DNA of 64,000 nt from Liolophura sinensis. Lineage: Eukaryota; Mollusca; Polyplacophora; Chitonida; Chitonidae. Positions 24,413-37,000 of the stretch are shown piece after piece. Position numbers and translations under genes: made by a program. Location of the stretch: NCBI RefSeq assembly GCF_032854445.1, contig NC_088298.1, positions 23,025,295 through 23,089,294 on the forward strand. Direction: 5' to 3'. How positions within the stretch are numbered: the first letter of the stretch is position 1; each line of letters starts with the position of its first letter. The notes beneath the pieces were generated by a model. It ran no database searches. It saw only the letters and a program-made list of their open reading frames with translations, and was not told where the DNA came from.

Positions 24413-24758
24413 ATACATTTAGGATATTAATAGAATGAAAACCTATTTTTAATTAAAGGAAAGATGTCATTTAATAGAAAATATTTAATTTATTTCTAGT
24501 AAATGAAAAATGTGGGATTTTTTTTCTCCCTATAAAGAAAATGAATTAGTTTAGCGTGTTCCGGTCAAACATCCGGGGACTTTTGGAACTCAGTATCTAC
24601 TTACTGGTTTAAATTAGACGTTGGCGTTTCAAAGACACTCTTATGTGTCACATATACTCATCGTGGGAACGCGATCCAGACAACTTTATGTGTTTCTCAT
24701 CTACAGTGTTAGTAATATATTCGTCCTATATTTCATTCATTAATGCAAATTTCGTCGA

Positions 24759-25012
24759 GGTCGCCGTGGCGGTGGTGGTTAGCGCGACAGCGCGGTTCAA
24801 TGACCCAGGAACTTTTCACCATTGTGTCGCGGTGAGCTGAAATTCAGCTCTCGCTGACTTTTCCGCCCAACGTGGGCAGATCAGCCAGTGGATGGCCGTT
24901 GGTTTCCTCCGCCTCTGCCTGGTTTCCTCCCGTCATAATGCTATCCGTCGTCGTATAAGTAAAATATTCTTTAGTGCGGCGTAAAACACCAATTTAATAA
25001 AATAAATAAGCA
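24759..25012 (+). mobile_element. SINE family A, diverged, duplication copy 2
   Basis: Counterpart of 3289-3540. It keeps the GCGGCGTAAAACACCAATTT end, which the first copy has partly lost. Confidence 0.65.
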
Positions 25013-25249
25013 AATTTCATCTGAATATGCCCTGTCAAACAGAAACCAGAAACACACTGGTGAAGCCAATAAGTAAATGATGCATGAATTCAGTTTTGTG
25101 CTTTGTTCTCACACAACTTTGTAAGTCAAATTTCTCATACTGAGCCTTTCTGTCATTATGAAAAGTTTATTGACACGTTGCCTTTTCAATGTGTTCGTCT
25201 TAATTTCCTCTAGGTTCCTTTGTGAGTGTTGTGAGGGTCCTTACTCGGG

Positions 25250-26612
25250 ACTGTGACAGATCCTGTACTTTATATGACCAGTTGGCAGACCTCACCGGTA
25301 GTTTATAATGACCGGGTGACAGACCTTGCCTGTACTTTATAAGAATTAGGTAACAGACATCACCTGTAGTTTATAATGACCAGGTGACAAAACTCACCTA
25401 TAGTTTATAATGACAAGGTGACAGACCTCACTGTAGTTTATAATGACTGGGTGACAGACCTCACCTGTAATTTATAATGACCAGGTGACAGACCTCACCT
25501 GTAGTTTATAATGACCAGGTGACAGACCTCACCTGTAGTTTATAATGACCAGGTGACAGACCTCGCCTGTTGTTTATAATGACTGGGTGACAGACCTCAC
25601 CTCTAGTTTATAATGACTGGGTGACAGACCTCGCCTGTGGTTTATAATGACTGGGTGACAGACCTCCCCTGTAGTTTATAATGACTGGGTGACAGACCTC
25701 ACCTGTAGTTTATAATGACCAGGTGACAGACCTCGCCTGTGGTTTATAATGACTGGGTGACAGACCTCACCTGTACTTTATAATCACTGGGTGACAGACC
25801 TCACCTGTAGTTTATAATGACCAGGTGACAGACCTCGCCTGTGGTTTATAATGACTGGGTGACAGACCTCCCCTGTAGTTTATGATGACTGGGTGACAGA
25901 CCTCACCTGTAGTTTATAATGACTGGGTGACAGACCTCACCTGTAGTTTATAATGACTGGGTGACAGACCTCCCCTGTAGTTTATAATGACTGGGTGACA
26001 GACCTCACCTGTAGTTTATAATGACCAGGTGACAGACCTCGCCTGTGGTTTATAATGACTGGGTGACAGACCTCACCTGTACTTTATAATGACCAGGTGA
26101 CAGACCTCGCCTGTGGTTTATAATGACTGGGTGACAGACCTCGCCTGTACTTTATAATGACTGGGTGACAGACCTCACCTGTAGTTTATAATGACTGGGT
26201 GACAGACCTCACCTGTAGTTTATAATGACCAGGTGACAGACCTCGCCTGTGGTTTATAATGACTGGGTGACAGACCTCGCCTGTACTTTATAATCACTGG
26301 GTGACAGACCTCACCTGTAGTTTATAATGACTGGGTGACAGACCTCACCTGTAGTTTAGAGTTACCGGGTGACAGACCTCACCTGTAGGTTATAATGATC
26401 AGGTGGCAGACCTCACCTGTAGTTTATAATGACCAGGTGACAGACCTCACCTGTACTTTATATGACCAGTTGGCAGACCTCACCTGTAGTTTAGAGTTAA
26501 CGGGTGACAGGCCTCACCTGCAGTTTATAATGATCAGGTGACAGACCTTACCTGTAGTTTATAATGACCAGGTGACAGATCTCACCTGTAGTTTATAATG
26601 ATCAGAGTTTAT
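25250..26612. repeat. 34-bp minisatellite, about 40 copies
   Basis: Unit TATAATGACCAGGTGACAGA + CCTCACCTGTAGTT, with CCAGG/CTGGG and TCACC/TCGCC variants in partly regular alternation. It starts at the right-hand boundary of the segmental duplication. Confidence 0.95.
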
Positions 26613-26639
26613 ACCACATCGGTGGAGGACTAGTGATCT

Positions 26640-26790
26640 TAAGGTATAGGCTATGGAAACGGTCACAAGGCCGCAAACCGTGAGAGAATCGGGAAATGCA
26701 CAAATTCCCTGTCCCAGGTCGGTTTTGAACCCGCATCATGTGTGTCCAATGAATTAACAGAAAGTGCCTCTAACCTCTAGATCACTCCCT
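26640..26790 (-). mobile_element. tRNA-related repeat
   Basis: Minus strand has GTGATCTAGAGGTTAGAGGC (A-box-like) and GATGCGGGTTCAAAACC (B-box-like), but no tRNA cloverleaf. Confidence 0.4.
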
Positions 26791-27000
26791 GCTAAGTGCA
26801 TGGCGAATTCCTGAGTATGGCGTTGAGCGTAAGTCAGGAAAATATAATTTATAAGTGCCTTTCTTTTAGGTTTGATGACTTTAACGGAACTTATAAAAGG
26901 CAACATTTCATTGCTGCGTTAGACTCGTCATGTTGCCTTCGAATTTATTTACTGATTTACTTCTTTGATATTTTATGTCTGAGTTACGAATATTTCAGTT

Positions 27001-27095
27001 GAGTCTTTTCGGTCAGCATTATGGTTGGAGAAAAGCGGACAGAGCCCAGGGACACCCACTACGATCCGCAGTTTGCTGACAGATCCTCCTACATG
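27001..27095 (-). mobile_element. SINE family A fragment
   Basis: GTCAGCATTATGGTTGGAG, CGGACAGAGCCCAGGG and GATCCGCAGTTTGCTGACAG. Confidence 0.5.
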
Positions 27096-27099
27096 CACT

Positions 27100-28060
27100 A
27101 TTACGTTTCAACATTAGTCTTATAGATAGGCCTAGCTTTCAAAAATATAAAATGTCATTCTTTTTTTCATTAACATACTGACCGTCAAAAGAAACTATGT
27201 GACTTTTATTACTGCTTTTGTCAACACAGGTGATACCTACGCCGTACAAAATCCGATTTTTTAAAATATATATATAAACGATTTGATGTCACAGCCGCAT
27301 ATTGTATATGAGATAGCGTTGAAATACCCTGCCTCGTGTAATGAACTATTCCAGATCGCGATGCTCCCACGATATGTGTTTACCTGGAATTAACTATGTA
27401 TAAAGAGGAGGCCAATTCGTCCTTTAAACCAGTGTTTCATTAGATTGAGCCATTAACAGTCCTGTGCTAATGATCTTTGTTTGGCGCTGATCGTGGCTGA
27501 TCAATAATATAGTGCTCTGTTCGACAAAATACGGCAGCGTCCGTTATGATCCGGAAAAAAACTCTGTCAGGGAGAGTAGCCATTTTGTAACTCATTATCT
27601 ATGGAGGGCATTATGATGCGCCTTTTTTGTGTGTTTTATATTTTTTATATACAGAATAAGAGTATGACGGTTTTTTTTTTATTTTATCTATTTATTTTGC
27701 ATTGTTATTTTTGTTTGCAGTAGGGATATTTCTTAATAGTTTTCCACTATTTCTTTGAAAGTGCCACCAGTGAGCAATTCCAACCATACCCTCGCATCAT
27801 TAAGAAACATTCTTGTAATTTCTTTCTTGGCCGTTGTAGCTGACTCTTTAGGGGACAATGCCGAATAACATTACCAAGGTCTCAGGAATAGTGTGAGATA
27901 GGGGTGGGGTGGGGGACATCTTCCTGTGTATGTAAGGTGTTGAATACAAGCGTCAAAACTGACATTCGTAATGACAATCATAATGGAACTAATAGCTTAT
28001 GTTTTCAGGACAGAATTTATCATAAGTGAAGCAGTCAAGAGCTTCCAGTGATGCCGGAAA
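27100..28060. other. No gene seen
   Basis: AT-rich with T-runs. No splice-flanked coding stretch recognised. Confidence 0.4.
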
Positions 28061-28067
28061 GACGCAA

Positions 28068-28250
28068 TAATGTCTCCAAAGCCGGATACCCAGACAATCA
28101 AGTAATGTCTCCAAAGCCGGATACCTAGATCATCAAGTAATGTCTCCAAAGCCGGACACCCAGACCATCAAGTAGTGTCTCCAAAGCCGGATACCCAGAT
28201 CATCAAGTAATGTATCCAAAGCCGGACACCCAGACCATCAAGTAATGTGT
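28068..28250. repeat. 35-bp tandem repeat, 5 copies
   Basis: Unit TGTCTCCAAAGCCGGATACC + CAGACCATCAAGTAA, with few differences between copies. Confidence 0.93.
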
Positions 28251-28469
28251 CAGAAAGTGAAATTCTCAACGGCCCAGACTCTGCTAAGCATCTCAGAGGC
28301 CTGGTCTCTTTGCATTGTTTTAATGTTATTGTATAATAAACGTGATGACACCACAGTATTTTGAGACCACCGACGTCTGGTAATTTGCAATTAACATCAC
28401 TGCAGTTTTGTTTACCTAATGCCGCTTAAGCCATGGTGCTAGGGAAAGTTTAATCTATGGATTCACATT

Positions 28470-28610
28470 TTTTTATTTATTTATTTATTTGATTGGTGTT
28501 TTACGCCGTACTCAAGAATATTTGACTTATACGACGGCGGCCAGCATTATGGTGGGAAGAAACCGGGCAGAGCCACGACCATCCACAGGTTTGCTGACAT
28601 ACCTTCCCAT
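28470..28610 (-). mobile_element. SINE family A, truncated
   Basis: TTATTTATTTGATTGGTG through ACCTTCCCATGTACG, then stops. The head is absent. Confidence 0.7.
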
Positions 28611-28619
28611 GTACGATTC

Positions 28620-29825
28620 ACATTTAGAAGCTAGAATCAAAACCCTGACATGTAAGTTTACACGGGGCTGCATTTCACTGATTAAATGTGACCACGCTAC
28701 CTACCATACTCTCGTCTCTGCTCTGGTTTTACTTATATTAGAAGCCTTACGTTTCACGGGCTAGAAGGCTGCCAAATGACATCTTAATTGACAAGACGGG
28801 GTTTTAGTGACTAGAAAGTGAGTAGGTAGCATTAACATATGGACACGATTCTTTTGCGTGCTCCAGATACTCAGACGTCTGTTAACCAGCTTTGTTTAGT
28901 CCATTGATCGGTCAGACTTGTAAATTAACCTTAGCTAGTGTTCTTTAACTAATGTCTACCCATCTTCCTGTCATCAAGGTCGATAATTGCTAGGGACTTC
29001 TTTTTCACCCTCTCTTTACTGTACATATGAAAGTCTGCAGAAACCTACTCTATCGGCAGCGAATGGCATCGTGGAGCGTGTACTTCCGCCAGGGAATTTT
29101 CAACCAATCATTGATCGTAAATGATCGACCCTAACAAGTGTGTATTTCCTTGTTTCGAACCAAATGCATGTATGTTCATTTCCGGTTTATCCCTTGACAC
29201 AACATTATACAAAAAGCAGTGCTATGAACGGTTATCGATGTGCTTTTATTGAAACGGACAGACGGCTTAACGTTACTGTGCTAACACAGATAAAGGCCGA
29301 ACAACCAAACGATGTAGTCTATGTTGGTGTTGTTGTTTCGCCACTAATTTCTACTCTGTGAGAAAGGTCGGAAGTTGGGGTCAGGTGACCACCCTTTCGT
29401 GTCTAAAATAAAATGGCCGCCCAATGTTAAGCATTAGGGAAAAGGTAACTTTCTGCCACTTCGCCAGCGAAGAGTAAGGCCTAGTTGTAGAGAAAGTTCT
29501 ACAGAAATACTCAGACCATCTGGAAAGCTGAAAATTATACAAATCCAACGGATATAAGACCGCTGACAGCGATTAATTGAAAAGTTGTGGCATACGTTAT
29601 TTTTAGCGTTTATTTATTTATTATTTTTTGTTTAGTTGTTAGACTTTTCCAGATAGCTGTACGCCAGATTTTGAGCTGTCTGTTAATTGTTATCTGCTTT
29701 ATTTAGTTAATGGTAATAGTTGTATGTGTGTGTGATTTCTCCCCTATTTATATTTAATTACAAACCCATTTTGGTGGTGTGCTAATTGTTACTCTATATT
29801 CCAAATTTTACGTTTTTTTTAATAA
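28620..29825. other. No confirmed gene
   Basis: A plus-strand ORF at 29140-29361 has a fairly natural composition near its end but no domain, donor or acceptor that I trust. Confidence 0.35.
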
Positions 29826-29829
29826 GTGT

Positions 29830-29945
29830 CACATGGTCTTGGGTTTCCCCCAAGCTGTGCCCGGTTTCCACCCACAATACAGTAATGCTGGCCGCGGATA
29901 TATATGTATGAAATATTCTTGTGTACGACGTAGAAAAACTAATAC
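29830..29945 (+). mobile_element. SINE family A, 3' fragment
   Basis: GGTCTTGGGTTTCCCCCAAG, CCGGTTTCCACCC, ATGCTGGCCGCGG and GAAATATTCTTGTGTACGAC. Confidence 0.55.
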
Positions 29946-30561
29946 AATAAAGAAACAAACAAATAAACATTTAATAGTTTTTCTTAGTTGATTTTTTCAG
30001 TTTTATTTAGAGTTAGTCTTTTAATTACGCGATGGTTATCAATTGTCACGTGGACAAAATTGAAACTTTCTCTTAATTAGTATGGGTTGCACACTTTTGT
30101 GGACCAACATTAAGCCCTCTGCTAATTATTAATCGGTCTATTCAGTCGCTGAACAAATTTCAAGTGTCTGAGTACAGGTAAACTATAAACAGAATTATGA
30201 AGCCAACAAACTGCGAATAAATAAAGTGTATGATAACATGAAATATTAATTCAGGTGCGTATTTCCACCCTAAAGGCTGGAAATCCCAGCGCTAATGCCT
30301 ATGGGAAGCGAAGCGTGAAATGTCAATGGACCACACCGGGTTGATAATTACTGTGGTTGGCCAACATTAGACCAAATGTATACATGCATCAATAAGGTAT
30401 CCCACATCAAGTTTAAAAATCCTACGTGTCTATTTTTGTGAAGTTGCATAACCAAGGTAACGCCGTTCGGAGTAAGCAAAATAGTACGCAATGAAAAAGT
30501 TGAAAGCTCCACCCTGTTCTCAATTTTTGATATATTGCTTCAACATATTTTCTATAACACG

Positions 30562-30678
30562 AAATAGCTCAGTTGGTTAGCGCGCTAGCGCAGCGTGATG
30601 ACACAGGGGCCTATTACCAATGTGGTCGTTCTGAGTACGGCGTAAAATTCCAATTAGAAATAAATAAAAAAATAAATA
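30562..30678 (+). mobile_element. SINE family A with internal deletion (head joined to tail)
   Basis: AGCTCAGTTGGTTAGCGCGC head through GTGGTCGTTCTGAG, then directly TACGGCGTAAAATTCC and an AAATAAAT tail. About 140 bases of body are missing. Confidence 0.75.
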
Positions 30679-30939
30679 TAACACGAAATATCTCATGAGT
30701 TACACGTCCTCGTGTTTCGGATTTCTCTAACATGGCGTTTACCATGACATTGTATGAATTAATAGTCCATATATAAGTATATATGTACCAGACCTGTCAG
30801 AAATGATGGCTTTGACTTTATTCCTGTGTTTCCACCTATTTTCAGATAATCTGCAGTTATTTTTCCATTTAACTGAATATGCAGTCATATTATATAGGTC
30901 ATAGAAGCACACGATGCCTTTGTCCCAAGCTGCCTGCTT

Positions 30940-31075
30940 GGTACAAGTCCAATGTGAGTTTAAATTCGGCTCATTCTGCCTTCGCCTTCTGTCGTACGTG
31001 GGAAGATCTCCCAGCAACCTACAGATGGTCGTGAGTCTCCACCAACCGTGGCCTGGTTTGCCTGCCCGTTTATGT
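30940..31075 (+). mobile_element. SINE family A body fragment
   Basis: CTGTCGTACGTGGGAAGATC, CCCAGCAACCTACAGATGG and TCGTGAGTCTCC on the plus strand. Confidence 0.5.
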
Positions 31076-31104
31076 AATATCTTTACTAGCATATAATTCT
31101 CTGC

Positions 31105-31300
31105 TTTATTACTGGGGGCTGGATGGGGGGTGGGGGTGGAGGTGGAGGTGGGGTTAAGCAATAGTGGCCCTGTTAAACACCTAGCCGGTCAGTTAATTGG
31201 CCCACAGTCTAAGCTGTCTTTGACGGTTTTAACTTTCAAAACAACTCTGTTGGGGAGACTGTCCGAATAGCACGGGTAGAAAGGGGGGAGGGGGGGGGGT
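31105..31300 (+). other. G-rich stretches with quadruplex potential
   Basis: GGGGGCTGGATGGGGGGTGG and further G runs at 31105-31156, and a GGGG-rich run at 31283-31300. Either could fold as a G-quadruplex. Confidence 0.5.
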
Positions 31301-31596
31301 TAAACTGGCCAGACTAAGTCGATAAGTTCATGTCCGAAATTTTTTTGATTACTGACAGAATATGTGCATACAACGGAGGGGTAAGCTTGAAAAATACATT
31401 TAAAATATGCCTGAAAAATTCATAAAAAACCATAAATATCTTTATTTTCCACATTACCATAATCTATGTTTAAGTTTATTTCGCTGCATCCTTGCTGTAT
31501 TAATGTTGATGCCCATCTTACCCGTCGACATGTATCAAGCCCCCCTCCCCCCATCGTTTCCACGTTTTTATTTTTAAAAGAGTAACCACATTCCTT

Positions 31597-31745
31597 ATAT
31601 ATTTATTTATTTCATTGGTGTTTTACACCGTTCTCAAAAATATTTCACTTATACGACGTCGGTCAACATTATGGTGAAAGGAAACCGGGCAGAGCGCGGG
31701 GGAAACCCATGACCATCTGCAGATTTGCTGACAGACCTTCCCACT
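31597..31745 (-). mobile_element. SINE family A, truncated
   Basis: TATTTATTTCATTGGTG, ACGTCGGTCAACATTATGG and AGACCTTCCCACTTCC. Confidence 0.65.
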
Positions 31746-31749
31746 TCCT

Positions 31750-33271
31750 TATATAGATCATGGTGTGGAGGGCTGGAGGGCTGGGAACATTTAGGGAAAA
31801 TAAGCTGATGTTTTGTAACAAGTCATTTCTTTTTCTCCCTGGAGCAAATAAGAAAAAGGTCATTAAAAAGGACATTCGACCAAGGTGGTTGTGATGGCAC
31901 TGACTTGTTTTTGCCTTCATTGTAACGTACATGTAAAACCTTCCACCTATGATCTCTGGTCACACCGACCTTTAATGGCTGTATTGTCCTAGGCCTGTGC
32001 GTTTTAGCAACGCTTTTCAGAACTGACAACGATTTCTTCTCTCAAACGTTTGTTTCCTGTCATTGACTTGAATCGAAGACATTTCAATTTTTTGCACCCA
32101 AGGTAAATCAGACGTACGTCACAAGGAAAACAATGATATCGATTTCTTCCACTGTGGTCTGACCGAAGGCGCTATAATATCGCTATAAGTTATGAGCTCT
32201 CGAGTACAGCAAATCAAGCCCAAGCACTGGTCGATCTACAGCGAACGTATTGAGCGGTTCCTCCATGTTTGTCAGGTTGCCATGACGCGTTGCTAGGCAG
32301 CCGGAACACACGTAAAGAGACAAAGAAGATGGATCGATTTCTCTTCGGATTGTGAACACATTGCAAAAACCTGTTCTAATGACAGATTTGATCACGATCT
32401 CTCTCGCTATTAAGCCTCGTGGGGCTTGACACCTTAATAAACGCCCTAGTTTTGATGGTGCCTGAACAATTGAGGGACTTGTTCCCAATCTTGCTAGACT
32501 TGGTGTTCTGCAAAGTATCTACCAGGTTGGTTCAGCGAGACAGGCAAGCCATATCGATTGGACAGGTGTCCATTAAACCCATGAACACTGAAATAATTAA
32601 TAATTCAAAACTGGAGTGGAATAGGTTTGAAGTAAACAATGAGTTATGACGCGCAAAGTCGATAGAACGCCCTCTGTTGGACGATTTCACCAATCAATGT
32701 AATGGGAGTTGGCAGTAGGAATACGTCTTCAAGCCATCATCCCATACTGATGGTTGGAGGGCTGATATTAACGCACTAGACCGGATACCGTATACCTTCA
32801 CCAGAGTCGTTCATATCTTAACGTTGCCAGCCACGACATAAAAGTGGTGATACTGAACTCATACGCTGTCGCGTTTGATTTGCTTGAACTAGAAATGGCG
32901 ACTACGACCAGTCGTTGTCACAATGGCCGTTAGAGAAGCTCTGAAACTGCTAGAAACATCGAGAAATTTGTCAGCTCACTTTGACAAATAGTTGTACTCT
33001 ACATCGTTTAGTTGGGACGTACAGGAAAAAGCCGTTTACGACCTTACCGTAAGTGATTTTGCCACAATTTGTGTCTTTCGCCTTTCGTGTGGTCGGTAGG
33101 TCACGGATGGACTTACTGGGTGTTGTAATCAGTCATAAAGTTTTTGTATGATCCTGTTTAACATACTTGCAGTACACACCAGAAACCTTTGTGCCGATTT
33201 TCATAAGCATAAGTTTTTGTTGACTATTTTTTGTGATATTCGGCGGGACTCCTGTTTTTACGGAAAGTGAA
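31750..33271. other. Upstream region of WDR86
   Basis: No TATA box or clear 5' exon seen. CG dinucleotides increase toward 33.2 kb. ORFs at 32183-32649 overlap on both strands and lack features. Confidence 0.4.
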
Positions 33272-34039
33272 ATGGGAAGTTGTAGTTCCAAGAAGGATGG
33301 TGAGAAAAGCAAGTCCTACGCGTTACAAGTACTGGACGACCATGATGGTGGCATTAACTGTATGGCATTGAGCGAAGATGGGTCGGTTCTGGTTACTGGA
33401 AGCGAGGATAAAACGGCCAGGCTATGGAGCACAAAAACAGCGCTGTGCGAATGTATAGGGATACTTCAGGGTCACGAGGGATACATTACATGCGTGCTCC
33501 TCGAGGAAAACTTTGTCCTCACGGGGAGCTCCGACAGCACGGTTCGGAAATGGGACATCAGCACGTGCGAGTGCGTTCAGGTGTTCAAAGGCCACAAATC
33601 CGTGATATACCGCATGATATGCACTGGTGATTTCGTGTTCACCAGTTCCTACGACCGGACGTGCCTGTGTTGGGACTTCGACACGGCCGAGTGCGTTCGG
33701 GTATTCCGAGGCCATAAGCGTGGAGTGTACCCACTCATTTTCATCCCCGCCGACGAGGAGGAAATGTCCAACGGCGACATGTACAACGACGAAATAACAA
33801 CCGACATCTTAATAACGGGGTCCGCGGACTTTACGGCGCGCACGTGGAACTTCGAGACAGGGAAGTGCATCAAAGTGTTCAAAGGTCACAAGGGGGCCGT
33901 CACGTGCATGGCGACGGACCCCCTCGGCAAGATGCTGTTTACAGGAAGTACGGATCAGACGATTAAAGGTTGGAACTTGTACAAAGGTGATTGTCTGCGT
34001 ACTTTCGAGGGTCACACGGCTTCTGTGATCTGCTTACAG
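33272..34039 (+). CDS. WDR86: WDR86 exon 1 (start codon, WD blades 1-5)
   Basis: 256 codons, ending in a complete codon at CAG|GTACGG (phase 0). The N-terminus reads MGSCSSKK: Gly2, Ser6 and Lys7-Lys8 fit an N-myristoylation signal, and Cys4 could be palmitoylated. Four GH...WD-type repeats follow the first blade. Reading past the donor adds about 33 unrelated residues, so the splice is needed. GC content is clearly higher than in the flanking introns. Confidence 0.92.
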
Positions 34040-37000
34040 GTACGGTTTCTGTTTATTTTTGAACTTCATTTTTTGAGGCTGCGTCCGTTTGCATTGTTTT
34101 AATGTGATTGTATGTTAATCGCAGCCTTTTAAAATTGTAAATAATGTCGGTGCATTGTTTTTTACCCAACTCTGTTTTAGCCATGGTGCTAGGAGACGTT
34201 TAGTTTCCTACTATGCATTCGCATTTAGAAGTAAGAATAAAACCCTGACTGAGGTCTAAATGGACAAGAGGCAATATTTCACCGGTTACGAATTATCATG
34301 CTGCAGTCTCTGTTCTGGTTTTACTTTATGCTGTAAGTGTTTTTTTTTATATCTTTACCCCAAAATTGTTGTCATTCAGGGTGATATTATTAATTTGAAA
34401 GTTAAAGAATCTGGATTTTCTGCACTGTTCAGAGGGATATGAAATTCTGTTTTAAACGCATATATAACGCATTTGGTATTACACATTCCCCTGCTCTCAC
34501 CGCTCGCAGGGCCTAAGCGAAAATAATCAACAGATTATGTGCAGATAAGCTTTCGTTAAAGACTATTTATCTTCATCATAGTAAGTGAAATATTTTAAAT
34601 TTTAGAGTAAATACGTTTAATATTTTATTAGTAGGCCTCTACTGTAAGTCTAAAAAAGGAACTGTTATTTTAACTTTGCAGAATTATAGTATGGGATTAG
34701 AAATGTTTCTACATATTTCGCACACACACGCACGCAAGTGTCACGTGTATTATTACAATTCTGTTATTATTCAGCTGGACACATTGTTCATCAGCTTACA
34801 TGTAATATCATTTAACGCAGTCAATGCGTCTAGTAGGTCCTTGGCCATTGAGGTCGCATGTTCGAATCTAGCTCTCTCTGTTTCAGCTGCGGCTTTCAGT
34901 CAGGAGATTTGTCAGGTACTTGGGGCGAAGATCGGTTGTTTACACCGGTTTCCTACACACCTAAACCTGACCGCCTGTCATTTGGGTAAAAATTTTTTAG
35001 AGAGTGAAATACCAATCAATCCTAACAATTCCCGATATCTCATTCCGCTGACAAAAACGTGCTTGCTCGGTTGGTACTTTAGGCCGCCGAATTTGTACAT
35101 CGACAGCGGAGCCAGCCATCGTCCAGATATTTACTTTACAAACAAGCACTGAATATAATTACAGACTTACAGCGTGGAAAGTAAAACCAGAGCAGCATCG
35201 ACAGTATGACACCTGGCAAAGATCACACGTAACAGGTGAAATATGGCCACTTGTCTATTTACCTCAGTTGATGTTTTGTTCTAACTTTTCATGTAAATGC
35301 TTGTAGACAGAGAACCACAAAAGGAGGTAACTGTAGTAGAATATAGGCACGTGTTTGGTGGGTGTTGGCGCGTGAAAGTGGGGCGTAAAAAGGCTGTATT
35401 GTAAACTTTGGATGCTATAAATATTGTCGGCATGAAAGGTCAATAGATTAAGTGACTGTTAGGCGTTACGTCTCTTAATATTAAACTCGTCGTACACGAA
35501 GGCCTCAGACACAACTCAACTCAACTAGAAATCTTGAAGCCCAGTGAACACGGGCAACATTTGTTGCCGAAAACTGGATTTTTTGATGTGGGCAACAAGA
35601 GATCCTCTAATTTGACTCATCTGCGGAATTCCTGAGTCTGGAACACCTGATCCAATGATTCAGTGTGTTTCATTTGGGGCGTCAAACTCCAGAAACAAGT
35701 CAGCTGGACACAATGATTTGTGTGCGAACGGTTTGGATCTTGCGAGATTGTTGTCGCCTTTATCAACCAATCAGTATCTATGGAAATGTCACGAGAATAC
35801 ATACAAAATGGCGGTTACTTTCAACGTAACACCACTTTTTACAGTCTCCTGACCTTGTAACTGCTGTCTTTTGCAGGTGGCAATTTCAAACGTGAACAAC
35901 ACGTATTTCCCGTGTGTACTAGGCATAAGTGCTCGTGCATGCGAAAATAACGACGCGACTAAACAGGGGTTGTATTCGAGTCGTTACGCCGTCCCATAAA
36001 AGCCATATGGCCATCAGCGCCTGGAACCAGCTCCGTAAAACTCTGTATGCACAATCGCTTAAGTCGCCACTGAACTCATCTCTAATGGTCGTACGGGATT
36101 GGCTCCATTTGATGGCCATACGATGTATTATTGACCATAACGACCGGTGTACATCTCCAGTTGAGACCCGTTGTTATTTCGCGTACACGGGGGTAAAAGA
36201 ATTTGTAAATAGAATAATGCGTTACATTTAATTTATATTGGTTGTCCACAACCCCACTGCACCATAAACTGCATTAATAATCGATATTCCCACAATATCC
36301 ATTGTCCACGGTATTGATTGCTCATAGTTTCTACAGAAGGCAGTTCCAGACAATTAGCCTTTCGCCCACGTCGTCACGAGTTCGAATCCAATTCGATTCG
36401 ATTGTCTACCTCCTGGTTTCGGTCGTTAAGGTTTTCTTGTGACAACTGCATGCCTTCTTAATCTTTGTCGACATAGCGCGGTACCGTCACACATTAAATC
36501 CGAAGTGCTGGAGATTTAATGCCAAGCTCAAGAAATCTTTACTCAAGAATACGACCTATTGTCACTACCACAGTTAGGGTTTTATTCTAACTGTTCACGT
36601 AAATGCCTAGATAGTGACAAATTACACGCCCCATAGCACCATTACCCAAGTAGAGTTCGCTACAAAATGCAGTGAGGCTAACTGCAATTTACTAGATGTC
36701 AGTGCTCTAGACTTGCTTAAAATCCGGAGTTATGTAAAGGGACTAGAAAACACTTTTCATCAAATATGAGACATGTGCACGGGTGTAAGCTACAGGGAAG
36801 ATGCATCATTCTTGTCTTATTAAACTGTTGATTTATTCTGTAATTTAAAATTAATATAAACCATGCTCAGCGAGCGGCGCGTCGGCACAATGCACTGATA
36901 AGCAAACTTAATTTAAAGATTTGTAGATTATTTTGATTGTCAAACGACTCTAGTGTCTCTCGGCCTTTTGTGCCCTTGTAGGTAGTGAACAAGATGATGT

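Larger units (their letters stand above)
21490..25245. repeat. Segmental duplication, right copy
   Basis: Direct copy of 1-3785. Homology stops exactly where the 34-bp minisatellite begins. Both SINE-A insertions (24155 and 24759) are shared, so they predate the duplication. Confidence 0.92.

Noticed and set aside
25250-26612. CRISPR-like array
   Set aside because: Repeats are contiguous with no spacers, units vary, and the context is eukaryotic.
33422-34015. Minus-strand and second-frame ORFs over WDR86 exon 1
   Set aside because: Shadows of the WD40 coding frame.
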